From DATMGU01 sp035555315 (GTDB taxonomy: Bacteria > Pseudomonadota > Alphaproteobacteria > ATCC43930 > CGMCC-115725), in NCBI GenBank assembly GCA_035555315.1, contig DATMGU010000117.1, positions 11,577-75,576 on the forward strand: a stretch of DNA of 64,000 bases. Direction: 5' to 3'. Shown in pieces: positions 43,478-52,598 of the stretch (the first letter of the stretch is position 1; each line of letters starts with the position of its first letter). The notes below the pieces were generated by a model that worked only from the letters and a program-made list of their open reading frames with translations, was not told the origin of the DNA and did not search any database. The translations under genes were made by a program, and so were the position numbers.

Positions 43478-44122
43478 TCAGGCCGGTTCCGCGGCGGCCT
43501 TGGCTCGCCGATCGATTTTTTTGTCGCTCTCGGAATCGGCGGGTCCCCGAGCGTTGCCCCGCGCCGCGGTCGACAGCAAGGCCTTGGCCGTCTCGCGCGC
43601 CATGTGTGCCACCGACGGATCGCGGGTCACCAGGGCGACGGTGATCGCCCCATCCATGATCAGCGCCAATTGATGGGCAAGGCGTGCCGGCTCGGCGAAG
43701 CCGGCCTCGTCGGCCAGTCGCTCGATCATCGCCAGGACCTGTCGCTTATGCTCCAGCGTCAGGTCCCGCACCAAATCATCGTCCTTGCAGCTCTCGGCCA
43801 CCGCGTTGATGAAGGCGCAGCCGTAATAATCGTCCTGGCTGAACCATTCGCCCAGCGCGTCGAAGATGCCGAGCAAGCGATCTTCGGGCGCTGTCGCGCG
43901 CCGCTCTAGCGCCTGGGCGAACCACCCCCGCCATACTTCGCCCTCGCGCCGCAGGAACGCGGTAACCAGCCCGTCCTTGGAACCGAAGCGATTATACAAG
44001 GTCATCCGGGCGGTCCCGGCCTCGGCGATGATCTGATCTATGCCGGTTGCATGAATGCCGTTGCGCACGAATAACCGGCGCGCCGCGCCAAGGATCTTTT
44101 CCGCCGACGTCGTGTCTTGCAT
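43478..44122 (-). CDS. TetR family transcriptional regulator
   Basis: A 214-residue TetR repressor: helix-turn-helix in EKILGAARRLFVRNGIHATGIDQIIAEAGTARMTLYNRFGSKDGLVTAFL (residues about 6-55), then an all-helical ligand domain with FDALGEWFSQDDYYGCAFINAVAE, typical of the YcfQ/LmrA/YxaF-like C-terminal group. The basic C-terminal tail (SDKKIDRRAKAAAEPA) is unusual. ATG 44122 or 44146 are both possible. A palindrome GTCTAACACGTTAGAC just upstream of the gene is a likely operator. It is divergent from the OsmC gene. Confidence 0.87.
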   Translation of the reverse strand: MQDTTSAEKILGAARRLFVRNGIHATGIDQIIAEAGTARMTLYNRFGSKDGLVTAFLRREGEVWRGWFAQALERRATAPEDRLLGIFDALGEWFSQDDYYGCAFINAVAESCKDDDLVRDLTLEHKRQVLAMIERLADEAGFAEPARLAHQLALIMDGAITVALVTRDPSVAHMARETAKALLSTAARGNARGPADSESDKKIDRRAKAAAEPA

Positions 44123-44162
44123 GGGTCGCGACCACCGATAGATCATCTCGTATCGGTATGCC

Positions 44163-44178
44163 GTCTAACACGTTAGAC
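44163..44178. promoter_or_regulatory. TetR operator candidate
   Basis: GTCTAAC (44163-44169) and GTTAGAC (44172-44178) form a perfect 7+7 dyad with a 2-base spacer, 41 bases in front of the TetR start and about 230 bases before the OsmC gene. Position and symmetry fit autoregulation and control of the divergent group. Confidence 0.6.
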
Positions 44179-44411
44179 CGATCTCGTCGATTATTGCGTA
44201 TGCGCCCTTTTCCAGTTTCCGCCCAAAATTACGGCGGAGGCTTCGGCAAGCGCCCAAATCGACGCCATCCCCCATCTCACGGCGCTGCTTGCGGGCGGAA
44301 AAGCGGAAAATTCTCTTACAAATAGGCGTTCCGTCCCGGCGTGGCCGCGCTGGCATCGGGTTTGCTTAGATGAAATTAGATAGATCGATCATTCTACTTA
44401 GTGAGGATAAA

Positions 44412-44951
44412 GTGAGCCAATCCACCGCTGCCAAGCTGAGCACTGGGCTGCGCCCGATCGACAAAACCGGCCTGATGACGCTTGCCGAAAAAGGCAAGGC
44501 CAATCCGGGCGCCGTTCGCACGCTGAAGTGCAAGACGGTGCTGGAAGGTCAGTTCCGTCACCTCAACTACATCCGCGATTTGCCGGCGCATATCATCGAC
44601 GAGCCGCCGGCCCTGCTGGGCGAGGACACGGCACCCAACCCGACCGAGGCGCTGCTCGCGGCGCTGGGGTCCTGCGTCTCGGTCGGCATCCAGGCGAACG
44701 CGACCGCCCAGGGCATTACCCTCTACAAGCTGGAGCTGGAGCTGGAGGGCGACATCAACATCACCTCGGTCTGGGGCGTCGGCGATTTGTCGCCGAAGGT
44801 GCTCGGCCTCACCGCCGTGCGCATCAAGGTGACGATCGAGGGTGACGCGCCGCGCGACACGCTCGACGCCCTAGTGGCGCATGCCAATACCTGGTCGCCG
44901 GTCGCCAACACCGTGCGCAACCCGGTGCCGCTGACGGTGACGTCGGCCTAA
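44412..44951 (+). CDS. OsmC family protein
   Basis: A 179-residue OsmC/Ohr superfamily protein. The core is TAPNPTEALLAALGSCVSVGIQANATAQG with the peroxidatic-position Cys88. The second, resolving cysteine of OsmC/Ohr (usually CPVxxT) is a serine, S162 in NTWSPVANT, as in the YhfA-like subgroup, so classic thiol peroxidase chemistry is doubtful. The GTG start at 44412 follows GAGGATAAA; an upstream ATG (44370) has no ribosome site. It heads a group with a flavoprotein and a rhodanese. Confidence 0.85.
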   Translation: MSQSTAAKLSTGLRPIDKTGLMTLAEKGKANPGAVRTLKCKTVLEGQFRHLNYIRDLPAHIIDEPPALLGEDTAPNPTEALLAALGSCVSVGIQANATAQGITLYKLELELEGDINITSVWGVGDLSPKVLGLTAVRIKVTIEGDAPRDTLDALVAHANTWSPVANTVRNPVPLTVTSA

Positions 44952-44987
44952 CCCGACCTCCCACCGATCCTCAAAAAGGCCATCGCG

Positions 44988-46154
44988 ATGGACGCTGTCG
45001 CCCTCGAGACCAAGATCGCCCTCCCGCTGATCGACGGCGCGGCCGTGCTCGACGCGGTTCGGCAGGTCGTGCGCGGCGATCTGGCGCCGCTCACGGTCGC
45101 GGTCGATGTGGACGGGGTCTATCCCGCCGAGGTGATGCGCAAGCTGGGGGCTGCCGGGGCGTTCCGCCAGCACCTGGGCTCGCTCACCGGCGATGTCCCG
45201 GATTTCAACCGGGCGATCGCGGCGACCGCCGCGATCAGCGCCGAATGCACCTCGACCGCCTTTCTCGCCTGGTGCCAGAACGCATGCTGCTGGTATCTGG
45301 AAAACACCTCGAACCGGTCGCTGCGTGACCGCCGGCTTCCTGCGATCGCCGCCGGCGAGGTCATGGGGGCGACGGCGCTGTCCAACCCGATGAAGCATTT
45401 CAGCGGTATCGAGCCTCTGTTGCTGAAGGGCCGGCGCGTGCCCGGCGGCTATCGAGTCAATGGCAGCCTGCCCTGGGTATCCAACCTGGGCGAGGGGCAT
45501 TGCTTCGGCTGCGTCTTCGCGCTCGATGGCGGTGCCGGGACGCGGGTGATGGCGGTCGTCGATTGCGACGCCGAGGGGATCGATATGCCGCGCAGTTCGC
45601 GCTTCGTGGCGCTGGAAGGCACGCGGACCTTCGCGCTGCGCTTCAAGGACGTGTTCATCGCCGACGAGGATGTGCTGGCCGATCCGGCCGAGCCGATGAT
45701 CGACCGGATCCGCCCCGGCTTCATTCTGCTGCAGATCGGCATCGGCACCGGCTTGATCCACGCCTGTCTCGCTGTGATGCGCCGCGCCGACCGTACCTTG
45801 CTCGAGGTCAATCGCTTCCTGCCCGATCGGCCGGACGCGATCGCCGAGGATCTGGCGGCGATCGAGGTCGAGACCACCCTCCTGGCGGAAACCCCGTGGG
45901 AGGGTTCGCCGGATTTCCTGCGGCGGCTGTTCGCGGTGCGCGCCACCACCGCCGAACTCTCGCTGCGCGCCTCGCAGGCGGCCCTGCTGCATGCCGGTGC
46001 GCGCGGCTATGTGCACCACGCGGCGGCGCAGCGACGGGTGCGCGAGGCGCTGTTCGTGGCGATCCTGACTCCCGCGCTGAAGCAGCTGCGCCGGCAGATC
46101 GCCCTGATGGATGGCACCGCCGCCCCCCTCGGTCCCTCATCGGCGGTCCGCTGA
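44988..46154 (+). CDS. Acyl-CoA dehydrogenase-like flavoprotein
   Basis: A 388-residue ACAD-fold protein. The N-terminal helical domain is short. The middle domain has AAGEVMGATALSNPMKHFSG and YRVNGSLPWVSNLG, positions where normal ACADs have TEP(A)GSD and NGxKxWIS; the C-terminal domain carries the helical bundle (GFILLQIGIGTGLIHACLAVM). The catalytic Glu of acyl-CoA dehydrogenases is not obvious. This is the kind of divergence seen in ACAD-fold monooxygenases and other non-canonical members. It lies between OsmC and rhodanese genes, so a sulfur compound is a fair guess for the substrate. Confidence 0.75.
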   Translation: MDAVALETKIALPLIDGAAVLDAVRQVVRGDLAPLTVAVDVDGVYPAEVMRKLGAAGAFRQHLGSLTGDVPDFNRAIAATAAISAECTSTAFLAWCQNACCWYLENTSNRSLRDRRLPAIAAGEVMGATALSNPMKHFSGIEPLLLKGRRVPGGYRVNGSLPWVSNLGEGHCFGCVFALDGGAGTRVMAVVDCDAEGIDMPRSSRFVALEGTRTFALRFKDVFIADEDVLADPAEPMIDRIRPGFILLQIGIGTGLIHACLAVMRRADRTLLEVNRFLPDRPDAIAEDLAAIEVETTLLAETPWEGSPDFLRRLFAVRATTAELSLRASQAALLHAGARGYVHHAAAQRRVREALFVAILTPALKQLRRQIALMDGTAAPLGPSSAVR

Positions 46155-46201
46155 TCGATCATCGATATCCCCTTTCACAACCGGCGAAGGAGTCTCCCGC
46201 G

Positions 46202-47059
46202 ATGGATCAAAAGGTTCTGCTTACTCCGACCGAGCTATCCACGGCGATGGCGCTCGGCGACGTGGTGCTGATCGATACGCGGGACCCGGCGAGCTATGCC
46301 GCCGGGCATATTCCCGGGGCGATCAATGCCCATGACATCTTCACCTACCTATCGACCTCGACGCCCGAGGGGTTGCGGGAGCTGCAAACCAAATTCGCCA
46401 AGATCTTCGGCGATGCGGGGCTGTCCGGCAAAGAGCTGGCGGTGATCTACGAACAGTCGATGAACACCGGCTTCGGCCAGTCCTGCCGCGGCTATTTCCT
46501 GCTGCAGTTCCTGGGCTATCCCAAGGCGGCGGTGCTGCATGGCGGCTTCAAGGCCTGGCTGGCGGCGGGTCTGCCGACCAGCACCGAGATGCCATCCCCG
46601 ACACCGCGATCCTTCCCGCTCGATCCGGCCGCCGCGGCCCTGATCGTCGATGCCAAGGCGATGCTGGCGGCGGTCGAGGATAAAGGCACCATCAAGCTCG
46701 ATGTGCGTGATGTGGATGAGTGGATCGGCACCAGTTCCTCGCCGTATGGCCCGGATTTTTGCCCGCGCAAGGGTCGTATTCCCGGCGCCAAGTGGCTGGA
46801 ATGGTACCGGATGATGAAGCCGAGCGCCGATGGCCCGGTGTTCAAGACCGGCAAGGAGATCACCGCCGAGTGCCAGACGGTCGGCATCAAGCCCGACAGC
46901 AAGGTCATCCTGTACTGCTTCAAGGGGGCCCGGACGTCGAGCACCTACGTCGCCTTGAAGGAAGCCGGCGTCAAGGACGTGAAGATCTATTTCGGATCGT
47001 GGAACGAGTGGTCGCGCGACCCCTCGCTGCCGATCGAAGAAGGTTTCCCCGCTGTCTAA
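46202..47059 (+). CDS. Sulfurtransferase (two-domain rhodanese)
   Basis: A 285-residue tandem rhodanese. The first domain (1-130) starts LLTPTELSTAMALGDVVLIDTRDPASYAAGHIPGAIN and lacks the catalytic Cys loop. The second (140-280) has LDVRDVDEW and the active loop YCFKGAR with C239. The CFKGAR loop differs from CGSGVT of mercaptopyruvate enzymes and from typical thiosulfate enzymes, so the donor is open. RBS AAGGAG precedes the ATG. It is the last gene of the TetR-controlled group, 47 bases after the flavoprotein. Confidence 0.9.
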   Translation: MDQKVLLTPTELSTAMALGDVVLIDTRDPASYAAGHIPGAINAHDIFTYLSTSTPEGLRELQTKFAKIFGDAGLSGKELAVIYEQSMNTGFGQSCRGYFLLQFLGYPKAAVLHGGFKAWLAAGLPTSTEMPSPTPRSFPLDPAAAALIVDAKAMLAAVEDKGTIKLDVRDVDEWIGTSSSPYGPDFCPRKGRIPGAKWLEWYRMMKPSADGPVFKTGKEITAECQTVGIKPDSKVILYCFKGARTSSTYVALKEAGVKDVKIYFGSWNEWSRDPSLPIEEGFPAV

Positions 47060-47070
47060 ACGATGACGTG

Positions 47071-47096
47071 TCCCGCCGGTGACGCCGCCGGCGGGA
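47071..47096. terminator. Hairpin between convergent rhodanese and metC-like genes
   Basis: TCCCGCCGG and CCGGCGGGA pair perfectly (9 bp, 47071-47079 with 47088-47096) around an 8-base loop in the 47-base gap between two convergent stop codons. It could end transcription on both strands, although there is no clear T-tract. Confidence 0.5.
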
Positions 47097-47106
47097 AACG
47101 TGCCGA

Positions 47107-48276
47107 TCACGCAGCGCAGGCTGCGTGCCAGCGTTCGAAGCCGGCCGCCAGATCGGCGATCAGATCGTCGATATTCTCCAGCCCGGCATGGATCCGCAGC
47201 AATGTCCCCGGCTCGGTCCAATCGGTCGCCGTTCGGGCGGTCGCGGGATTGTTCGGCAGGATCAGGCTTTCGTAGCCGCCCCAGCTGAAGCCCATTCCGT
47301 AGAATTTGAGGCCGTCGAGAAACGCCGCCAGGGCCGAGCGTGGTCCGGGTTTCAGCATGAACCCGAACAAGCCGCTGGCGCCGGTGAAGTCGCGGCGCCA
47401 CAGGGCGTGGCCGGGATCCTCGGGCAAACCCGGATGCAGCACCCGCGACACCTCCGGGCGGTCCCGCAGCCAGAGCGCCAGCGCCAGGGCGTTCGCCTGG
47501 TTCCGTTCGATCCGCACCGCCAGGGTGCGCAGGCCGCGCTGCGCCAGGTAAAGATCGTCACCGCCACAACAATTGCCCAGCAACCCGGCCATCGCGCGTG
47601 CGGCGACGATCGGCGCACCGTTGCCGACGACCACGCCCATCATGATGTCGGAATGGCCGCAGATGTATTTGGTCGCCGATTCGACGACCAGATCGACGCC
47701 CCGCTCGAGGGCCGGAAAATTGAGGGCCGTCGCCCAGGTATTATCCATGACGACCTGCGCGCCGGCGCCATGGGCGGCGGCGGCGATTGCCGGGACGTCC
47801 TGTACCTCGAAAGTCTGCGAACCGGGGGATTCGACATAGATCAGCCGGGTGTTCGGACGGATCAGCGCGGCGATCCCACCGCCGATCAGCGGGTCGTAAT
47901 AGGTCGTCTCGACGCCATATCGCGCCATGCCGTCGCAGAATTGGCGTGTCGGAAAATACGCGCTATCGGTGACCAGGATATGGTCGCCCGCGCGCGTCAT
48001 CGACATCAGCGCCACGGTGACGGCGGCGAGGCCGGAGGATACGGCGACCGATTCTTCGGCGCCGTAGAGACCGGCGACCGCGCTTTCCAGCGCGCGCGAG
48101 GTCGGCGTGCCGCGCCGGCCATAGGTATAGCCAGGGTAGCCGGGCTTCGCCGCCTCATCCAATGCCGCCAAGCTTGGTTGCAGGATGGTCGATACGTGAT
48201 AGATCGGTGGATTGACGATGCCATGATTGCCATGGGGATCGCGCCCCGCCTGCGTGATCTGCGTCTCGGGTTTCAC
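47107..48276 (-). CDS. metC: Cystathionine beta-lyase
   Basis: A 389-residue Cys/Met metabolism PLP enzyme. Segments: NPPIYHVSTI, YTYGRRGTPTSRALESAVAGLYGAEESVAVSSGLAAVTVAL, VMDNTWATAL and the PLP lysine in VESATKYICGHSDIMMG. The TYGRRGTPT tetrad and CGHSD after the lysine are typical of the MetC-type beta-lyase (E. coli SATKYLVGHSD). It splits cystathionine into homocysteine, pyruvate and ammonia, and can also desulfurate cysteine. Methionine synthesis links it to metA elsewhere in this window. Confidence 0.9.
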   Translation of the reverse strand: MKPETQITQAGRDPHGNHGIVNPPIYHVSTILQPSLAALDEAAKPGYPGYTYGRRGTPTSRALESAVAGLYGAEESVAVSSGLAAVTVALMSMTRAGDHILVTDSAYFPTRQFCDGMARYGVETTYYDPLIGGGIAALIRPNTRLIYVESPGSQTFEVQDVPAIAAAAHGAGAQVVMDNTWATALNFPALERGVDLVVESATKYICGHSDIMMGVVVGNGAPIVAARAMAGLLGNCCGGDDLYLAQRGLRTLAVRIERNQANALALALWLRDRPEVSRVLHPGLPEDPGHALWRRDFTGASGLFGFMLKPGPRSALAAFLDGLKFYGMGFSWGGYESLILPNNPATARTATDWTEPGTLLRIHAGLENIDDLIADLAAGFERWHAACAA

Positions 48277-48446
48277 GTCTCGCTCCGCGGTCGCTGTTCA
48301 AATGCCACGGCCGATGTGCCGTCCGTCATCGCATAGCAGGGTCCAGCCCCTGCAGCAAACAGCCGGCGCGCGCCGCTCTGGTCGAATGCGACCGAAACCC
48401 CTAACTTGGCCCCATATCTGCCAACCGTTTTCATCGGGAGACCGCC

Positions 48447-48935
48447 ATGACCGATCAACCACCAGCCGATCCCGCCGCGGCGCCGGATTGGCGCCTTGCC
48501 GGCGTCCGGGTCGTGCGGGGCGATCAGCTTGATGCCAATACGGCCCAGACCGCCGGCATGCATCGCGCCGCCGCGATCACCCATGCGCGGGTCGGCGCGC
48601 AAAAGCTATGGGCCGGCACGGTCACGATCCACCCCAACGCCAAGACCGGCGCGCATCATCATGGGGCCATCGAAAGCGTCATCTATGTAGTGAAAGGCCG
48701 GGCGCGCATGCGCTGGGGCAACAATCTGGAATTCGTCGCCGAAGCCGATCCGGGCGATTTCATCTATGTGCCGCCTTACGTGCCGCACCAGGAAATCAAT
48801 GCCCGCACGGATGAGCCGCTGGAATGCGTATTGCTGCGCAGCGATCAGGAACCCGTCGTCGTCAATCTGGACATCACCCCGGCCGAACCGCCCGAGGCGG
48901 TCTACTGGGTCGATCACGGCCACCCGCATCCTTAA
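48447..48935 (+). CDS. Cupin domain-containing protein
   Basis: A 162-residue single-cupin protein. Motif 1 is TGAHHHGAIESVIYVVKGRARMRWG (metal ligands His-His and Glu) and motif 2 is DPGDFIYVPPYVPHQEINA (third His). It has a short hydrophilic N-terminus. Function cannot be fixed; it resembles stand-alone metal-binding cupins. A terminator follows within 30 bases. Confidence 0.85.
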   Translation: MTDQPPADPAAAPDWRLAGVRVVRGDQLDANTAQTAGMHRAAAITHARVGAQKLWAGTVTIHPNAKTGAHHHGAIESVIYVVKGRARMRWGNNLEFVAEADPGDFIYVPPYVPHQEINARTDEPLECVLLRSDQEPVVVNLDITPAEPPEAVYWVDHGHPHP

Positions 48936-48961
48936 TAGGTCGTGACGGAAATAGGGTGGCG

Positions 48962-48992
48962 ACGGACGGGCGAAAAAGCCCGTCCGTTCTCT
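48962..48992 (+). terminator. Intrinsic terminator after the cupin gene
   Basis: ACGGACGGGC (48962-48971), loop GAAAAA, GCCCGTCCGT (48978-48987), followed by TCTCTT. Ten perfect pairs. It sits between the convergent cupin and phaB genes. Confidence 0.85.
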
Positions 48993-49714
48993 TAGTACAT
49001 GTGCTGCCCGCCATTGATCGACAGGGTCGAGCCGGTGATGAAACCGGCCTCGTCCGCGACCAGGAACAGCACGCCGCGGGCGATCTCCGACGCCTTGCCC
49101 AGTCGGCCGACCGGAACCTTCGCGACGATCTTCTCCAGGACGTTAGGTGGAACGGCGCGGACCATGTCGGTATCGATATAGCCGGGCGCTATCGCGTTGA
49201 CGGTGATCCCCTTGGCCGCCCCCTCCTGGGCCAAGGCCTTGGTAAAGCCGTGAATGCCCGACTTCGCTGCCGCGTAATTGACCTGGCCATATTGCCCGGC
49301 CTGGCCGTTGATCGAGCCGATATTGACGATGCGGCCGAAATTGCGCTCGCGCATCCCGTCGATGACGCAGCGCGCCATGTTGAAGCAGGAGCCGAGATTG
49401 GTGTCGATCACGGCCTTCCACTGCTCATAGCTCATGCGGTGGATCGTAGTGTCGCGGGTGATGCCGGCGTTGTTCACGACCACATCGATCGGGCCTAGAT
49501 CGCGAGTGATTTGCTCGCAACCGGCCTGGCAAGCTTCCAGGCTGGAGACGTCGAATTTGTAGACCGGGATGCCGGTCCGTTCACGAAACTCGTTGGCGGC
49601 GTCGTCATTGCCGCCGTAATTGGCGGCCACCGTATATTCGGCGTCGCGCAAGGCGACACTGATCGCCTCGCCGATGCCGCGTGTCCCGCCGGTTACCACT
49701 GCAACCCGTGCCAT
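48992..49714 (-). CDS. phaB: Acetoacetyl-CoA reductase
   Basis: A 240-residue SDR that reduces acetoacetyl-CoA to (R)-3-hydroxybutyryl-CoA with NADPH for polyhydroxybutyrate synthesis. Visible: TGGTRGIGEAI, YGGNDDAANEF, VNNAGITRDTTIHRM, catalytic Ser in GSINGQAGQYGQVNYAAAKSG with Tyr-Lys, and TVNAIAPGYIDTDMVRAVP, all close to Ralstonia/Zoogloea PhaB. It lies 123 bases downstream of phaA on the same strand, giving the usual phaA-phaB order. Confidence 0.94.
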   Translation of the reverse strand: MARVAVVTGGTRGIGEAISVALRDAEYTVAANYGGNDDAANEFRERTGIPVYKFDVSSLEACQAGCEQITRDLGPIDVVVNNAGITRDTTIHRMSYEQWKAVIDTNLGSCFNMARCVIDGMRERNFGRIVNIGSINGQAGQYGQVNYAAAKSGIHGFTKALAQEGAAKGITVNAIAPGYIDTDMVRAVPPNVLEKIVAKVPVGRLGKASEIARGVLFLVADEAGFITGSTLSINGGQHMY

Positions 49715-49837
49715 CTGAAACCTCCCGCCCCAGTTATGCGTCGATGGTTAACGGCGCTGCCGCTTCCGTCGACTGATTCATGCATGATTCAGCCTAGGGC
49801 CTGTGCCGACCCAAGGCTACAGATCCGCGTATCGTGA

Positions 49838-51013
49838 TCAGTCCCGCGCGACGCAAAGGGCGATGCCCATGCCGCCGCCGATACACAGGGTGGCCAGACC
49901 CTTTTTGGCGTCGCGCCGCTGCATCTCGTGCAGCAGGGTCACCAGCACGCGCGCCCCCGACGCGCCGATCGGATGGCCCAAAGCGATCGCCCCGCCATTG
50001 ACGTTCACCCGGGCCGGATCCCAGCCCAACTCCTTGTTGACGGCGCAGGCCTGGGCGGCGAAGGCTTCGTTGGCTTCGATCAGGTCCAACTCCTCAGCCG
50101 ACCAGCCGGCCTTTTTCAGCGCCATGCGGCTCGCCGGGATCGGACCCGTACCCATGATCGCGGGATCGACGCCGGCCGTCGCCCAGGACACGATCCGCGC
50201 CAGCGGTGTCACATTCCGGCGATTCGCCTCGGCGGCGGTCATCAGCACGACCGCCGCGGCGCCGTCATTGATGCCCGAGGCGTTGCCGGCGGTGACGGTA
50301 CCGTTCTTGGCGAAGGCCGGCCGCAATTTGGCCAGCGTCTCGGTCGTGGTGCCGTGTTTGGGATATTCGTCGCTCTCGACGATCACGTCGCCCTTGCGGC
50401 CGGGAACGGTGACCGGAACGATCTCGGTGGTGAAACGCCCCGCCTTCTGCGCCGCCTCGGCCTTCTGCTGGGAGGCCGCGGCGAAGGCGTCTTGTTGATC
50501 GCGGGTGATCTGCCACCGCTCGGCGACATTCTCCGCAGTATTGCCCATATGGTAGCCGTTGAAGGCGTCCCACAACCCGTCCTTGATCATGGTATCGATC
50601 ATTTGGGCGTCGCCCATCTTGGTGCCGGTACGCAGGTTGATGCAATGCGGCGCCTGGCTCATGCTCTCCTGGCCGCCGGCGACCACGATCGCGCTGTCGC
50701 CGTTGCGGATCGCCTGGAAGCCCAGGGCCACCGCGCGTAGGCCGGACCCGCAGAGCTGGTTGATGCCATAGGCGGTCACCTCGTTGGGGATGCCCGCGGC
50801 GATCGCTGCCTGACGCGCCGGGTTCTGGCCTTCTCCCGCGGTTAGGATCTGGCCGAGGACGACCTCCGACACTTCGGGCGCTTCGACCTTGGCGCGGCGC
50901 AGCACTTCCTCGATCACCGCCTTGCCCAATAGATGCGCCGGCAGCGTCGACAATCCACCGCCAAAGGCGCCGACCGCGGTGCGCGCGGCGCCGGCTATGA
51001 TGACATCGGACAT
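49838..51013 (-). CDS. phaA: Acetyl-CoA C-acetyltransferase (beta-ketothiolase)
   Basis: A 391-residue biosynthetic thiolase. Nucleophilic cysteine in NQLCGSGLRAVALGFQAI (near residue 88), His in NVNGGAIALGHPIGASGARV, and second cysteine in ATLCIGGGMGIAL near the C-terminus. It joins two acetyl-CoA into acetoacetyl-CoA for PhaB. RBS TGGAGGAAC precedes ATG 51013. Confidence 0.95.
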   Translation of the reverse strand: MSDVIIAGAARTAVGAFGGGLSTLPAHLLGKAVIEEVLRRAKVEAPEVSEVVLGQILTAGEGQNPARQAAIAAGIPNEVTAYGINQLCGSGLRAVALGFQAIRNGDSAIVVAGGQESMSQAPHCINLRTGTKMGDAQMIDTMIKDGLWDAFNGYHMGNTAENVAERWQITRDQQDAFAAASQQKAEAAQKAGRFTTEIVPVTVPGRKGDVIVESDEYPKHGTTTETLAKLRPAFAKNGTVTAGNASGINDGAAAVVLMTAAEANRRNVTPLARIVSWATAGVDPAIMGTGPIPASRMALKKAGWSAEELDLIEANEAFAAQACAVNKELGWDPARVNVNGGAIALGHPIGASGARVLVTLLHEMQRRDAKKGLATLCIGGGMGIALCVARD

Positions 51014-51140
51014 CGGCTTGTTCCTCCAGAAATGGCGACTTGCGAAGACGCGCCAGGGCGTCCGCAGGCTCTTCTGATTCCAACATAGGTATCCGCACGC
51101 AGCCGGTCCAGCCTCCTTTCGGATGCCAGACAGCCGATGT

Positions 51141-52598
51141 CTACCGGTTGTCGATCCCCTTCAACCAGGCGGCGATCGGTCGCCAGACCGCGGTCTTCGC
51201 CTGCGGGCCGACCACCATGCCGACGTGACCGAGCGATGGGGTCAGCCGCTCGACGCGCGGCAGCCGATCGGCCAGGGCGGCCGCCGAGGCCGGCGGGACG
51301 ATGCGGTCTTGATTGGGCAGGACCGCCAGCACCGGCAGGTCCAGCCGCGTCGGGTCGACGGCATGTCCGGCGATCCGCCAGCTTCCGGCGGCCGGCGCGT
51401 TGGCACCATACCAATCCGCCAGACACTCCCTGGCTGTCGGCAAGGCGAGCGGTATCCCGTCATTCACCCAATCCTCGATCGCGACGAACCGGGTCGCCGC
51501 GGAAGAGGCGGGGTCGAGCGTCGCCAGGCGGCTGAATTTGCGCAGGCCCTGTGCTGGGTCGGTCATGAAGAACCAGCTTTGCAGCACCTCCACGGGAAGC
51601 ACGCCGGAGGCGGCGAAAACCTGGGCGAGGGGGGCCGCGAGCGACCCCAGCAAGCGGGCCTGGGCCGGTTGCTCGGCATGAAAATCCCAGGGTGTGGCGA
51701 GCAGGGTTAGCGAACGGGTCCGGCGCATCTTGCGCTCCGCCAGCGCCAGGGCGAGTAGACCGCCCATGCAGTAGCCCAGCACATGCACGCCGCCGCGCGG
51801 CTGCTGTCCGGAGGCAATCTCGGCCGCGACCTCGAATGCCTGGTCGAGCCGTCCGGCGATATACTCGGTCAGGCCGAAGCCGCGTTCCTCGACACCCGGC
51901 TCGTCCCAATCGACCAGCAGCGGCCGAACGCCGGATGTCGCGAGGAAGGCGAGGAGGCTGTTATCGGGGGCCAGGTCCAGCACGTAGCTGCGATTGACGA
52001 GCGACGGGATGACCAGCAAGGGCGGCGCTCCCACCGGCCCGAAATCCAGCAGCCGGGTCGAGCCTTCCCGCCACAGCACCGGCCGATCGGTCAGGACGCG
52101 GCGATAGGGATGGCGCCGATAGGCTTCGAGGCCGGTCGCGAACAGGTCGGCCCGGCGGATCAACTCCCGGTCGACGGCGGCGCTCAGATCCTCATAGGTG
52201 ACGGCGGCGAGTTGCTGGGCGAGCGCCGCGAATTCGGGGCTGCCTTGCGGGAGGGTTCCCGGGTTGGGCGGCCAGGCTGTCGATCCGCTCCTCAAGAGCG
52301 GCAAGGCGAGCTTCGATCCGCTCCAACTCGCCGCCGCGTGCATCAGGTGCAACGGCAGCGGCCGAGGGCCCAGCCGGGGCGGTGGGTTGGGATGGGAGGT
52401 CACCCTCGGTCCTGCTCTCGGTATTGCCGGCTGGGGGATCGGGGGCCGGGTGATCGGGACCTTGCGCATCGGCGGGCTGTGCCCGCGACGGCCCGCCCGC
52501 CGGCGATGGCCAGAACAGGCCGATCCATTGGGCCATGCCCTCGCTGAGCGCGGGATCGGTCGCAGCCGCGGCGAATTGTTCCTGCCACAAATCGACAT
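51141..52598 (-). CDS. PHA synthase-like alpha/beta hydrolase, catalytic part (frameshifted gene)
   Basis: The reading frame carrying the catalytic domain of a poly(3-hydroxyalkanoate) synthase-like protein. From about QGSPEFAALAQQLAAVTYEDL (nt 52247 downward) it shows LLVIPSLVNRSYVLDLAP, VLLVDWDEPG-type region (RPLLVDWDEPGVEERGFGLTEYI), the lipase-like box GYCMGG with nucleophile Cys (codon 51768-51770), LLATPWDFH, Asp in VLPNQDRIVPP and His in LGHVGMVVG. Upstream of about 52250 this frame is arginine/proline-rich nonsense, while the true N-terminus continues in the frame shifted by one base. The intact protein would be about 495 residues. Located between phaA and phaR. Confidence 0.7.
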   Translation of the reverse strand: MSICGRNNSPRLRPIPRSARAWPNGSACSGHRRRAGRRGHSPPMRKVPITRPPIPQPAIPRAGPRVTSHPNPPPRLGPRPLPLHLMHAAASWSGSKLALPLLRSGSTAWPPNPGTLPQGSPEFAALAQQLAAVTYEDLSAAVDRELIRRADLFATGLEAYRRHPYRRVLTDRPVLWREGSTRLLDFGPVGAPPLLVIPSLVNRSYVLDLAPDNSLLAFLATSGVRPLLVDWDEPGVEERGFGLTEYIAGRLDQAFEVAAEIASGQQPRGGVHVLGYCMGGLLALALAERKMRRTRSLTLLATPWDFHAEQPAQARLLGSLAAPLAQVFAASGVLPVEVLQSWFFMTDPAQGLRKFSRLATLDPASSAATRFVAIEDWVNDGIPLALPTARECLADWYGANAPAAGSWRIAGHAVDPTRLDLPVLAVLPNQDRIVPPASAAALADRLPRVERLTPSLGHVGMVVGPQAKTAVWRPIAAWLKGIDNR

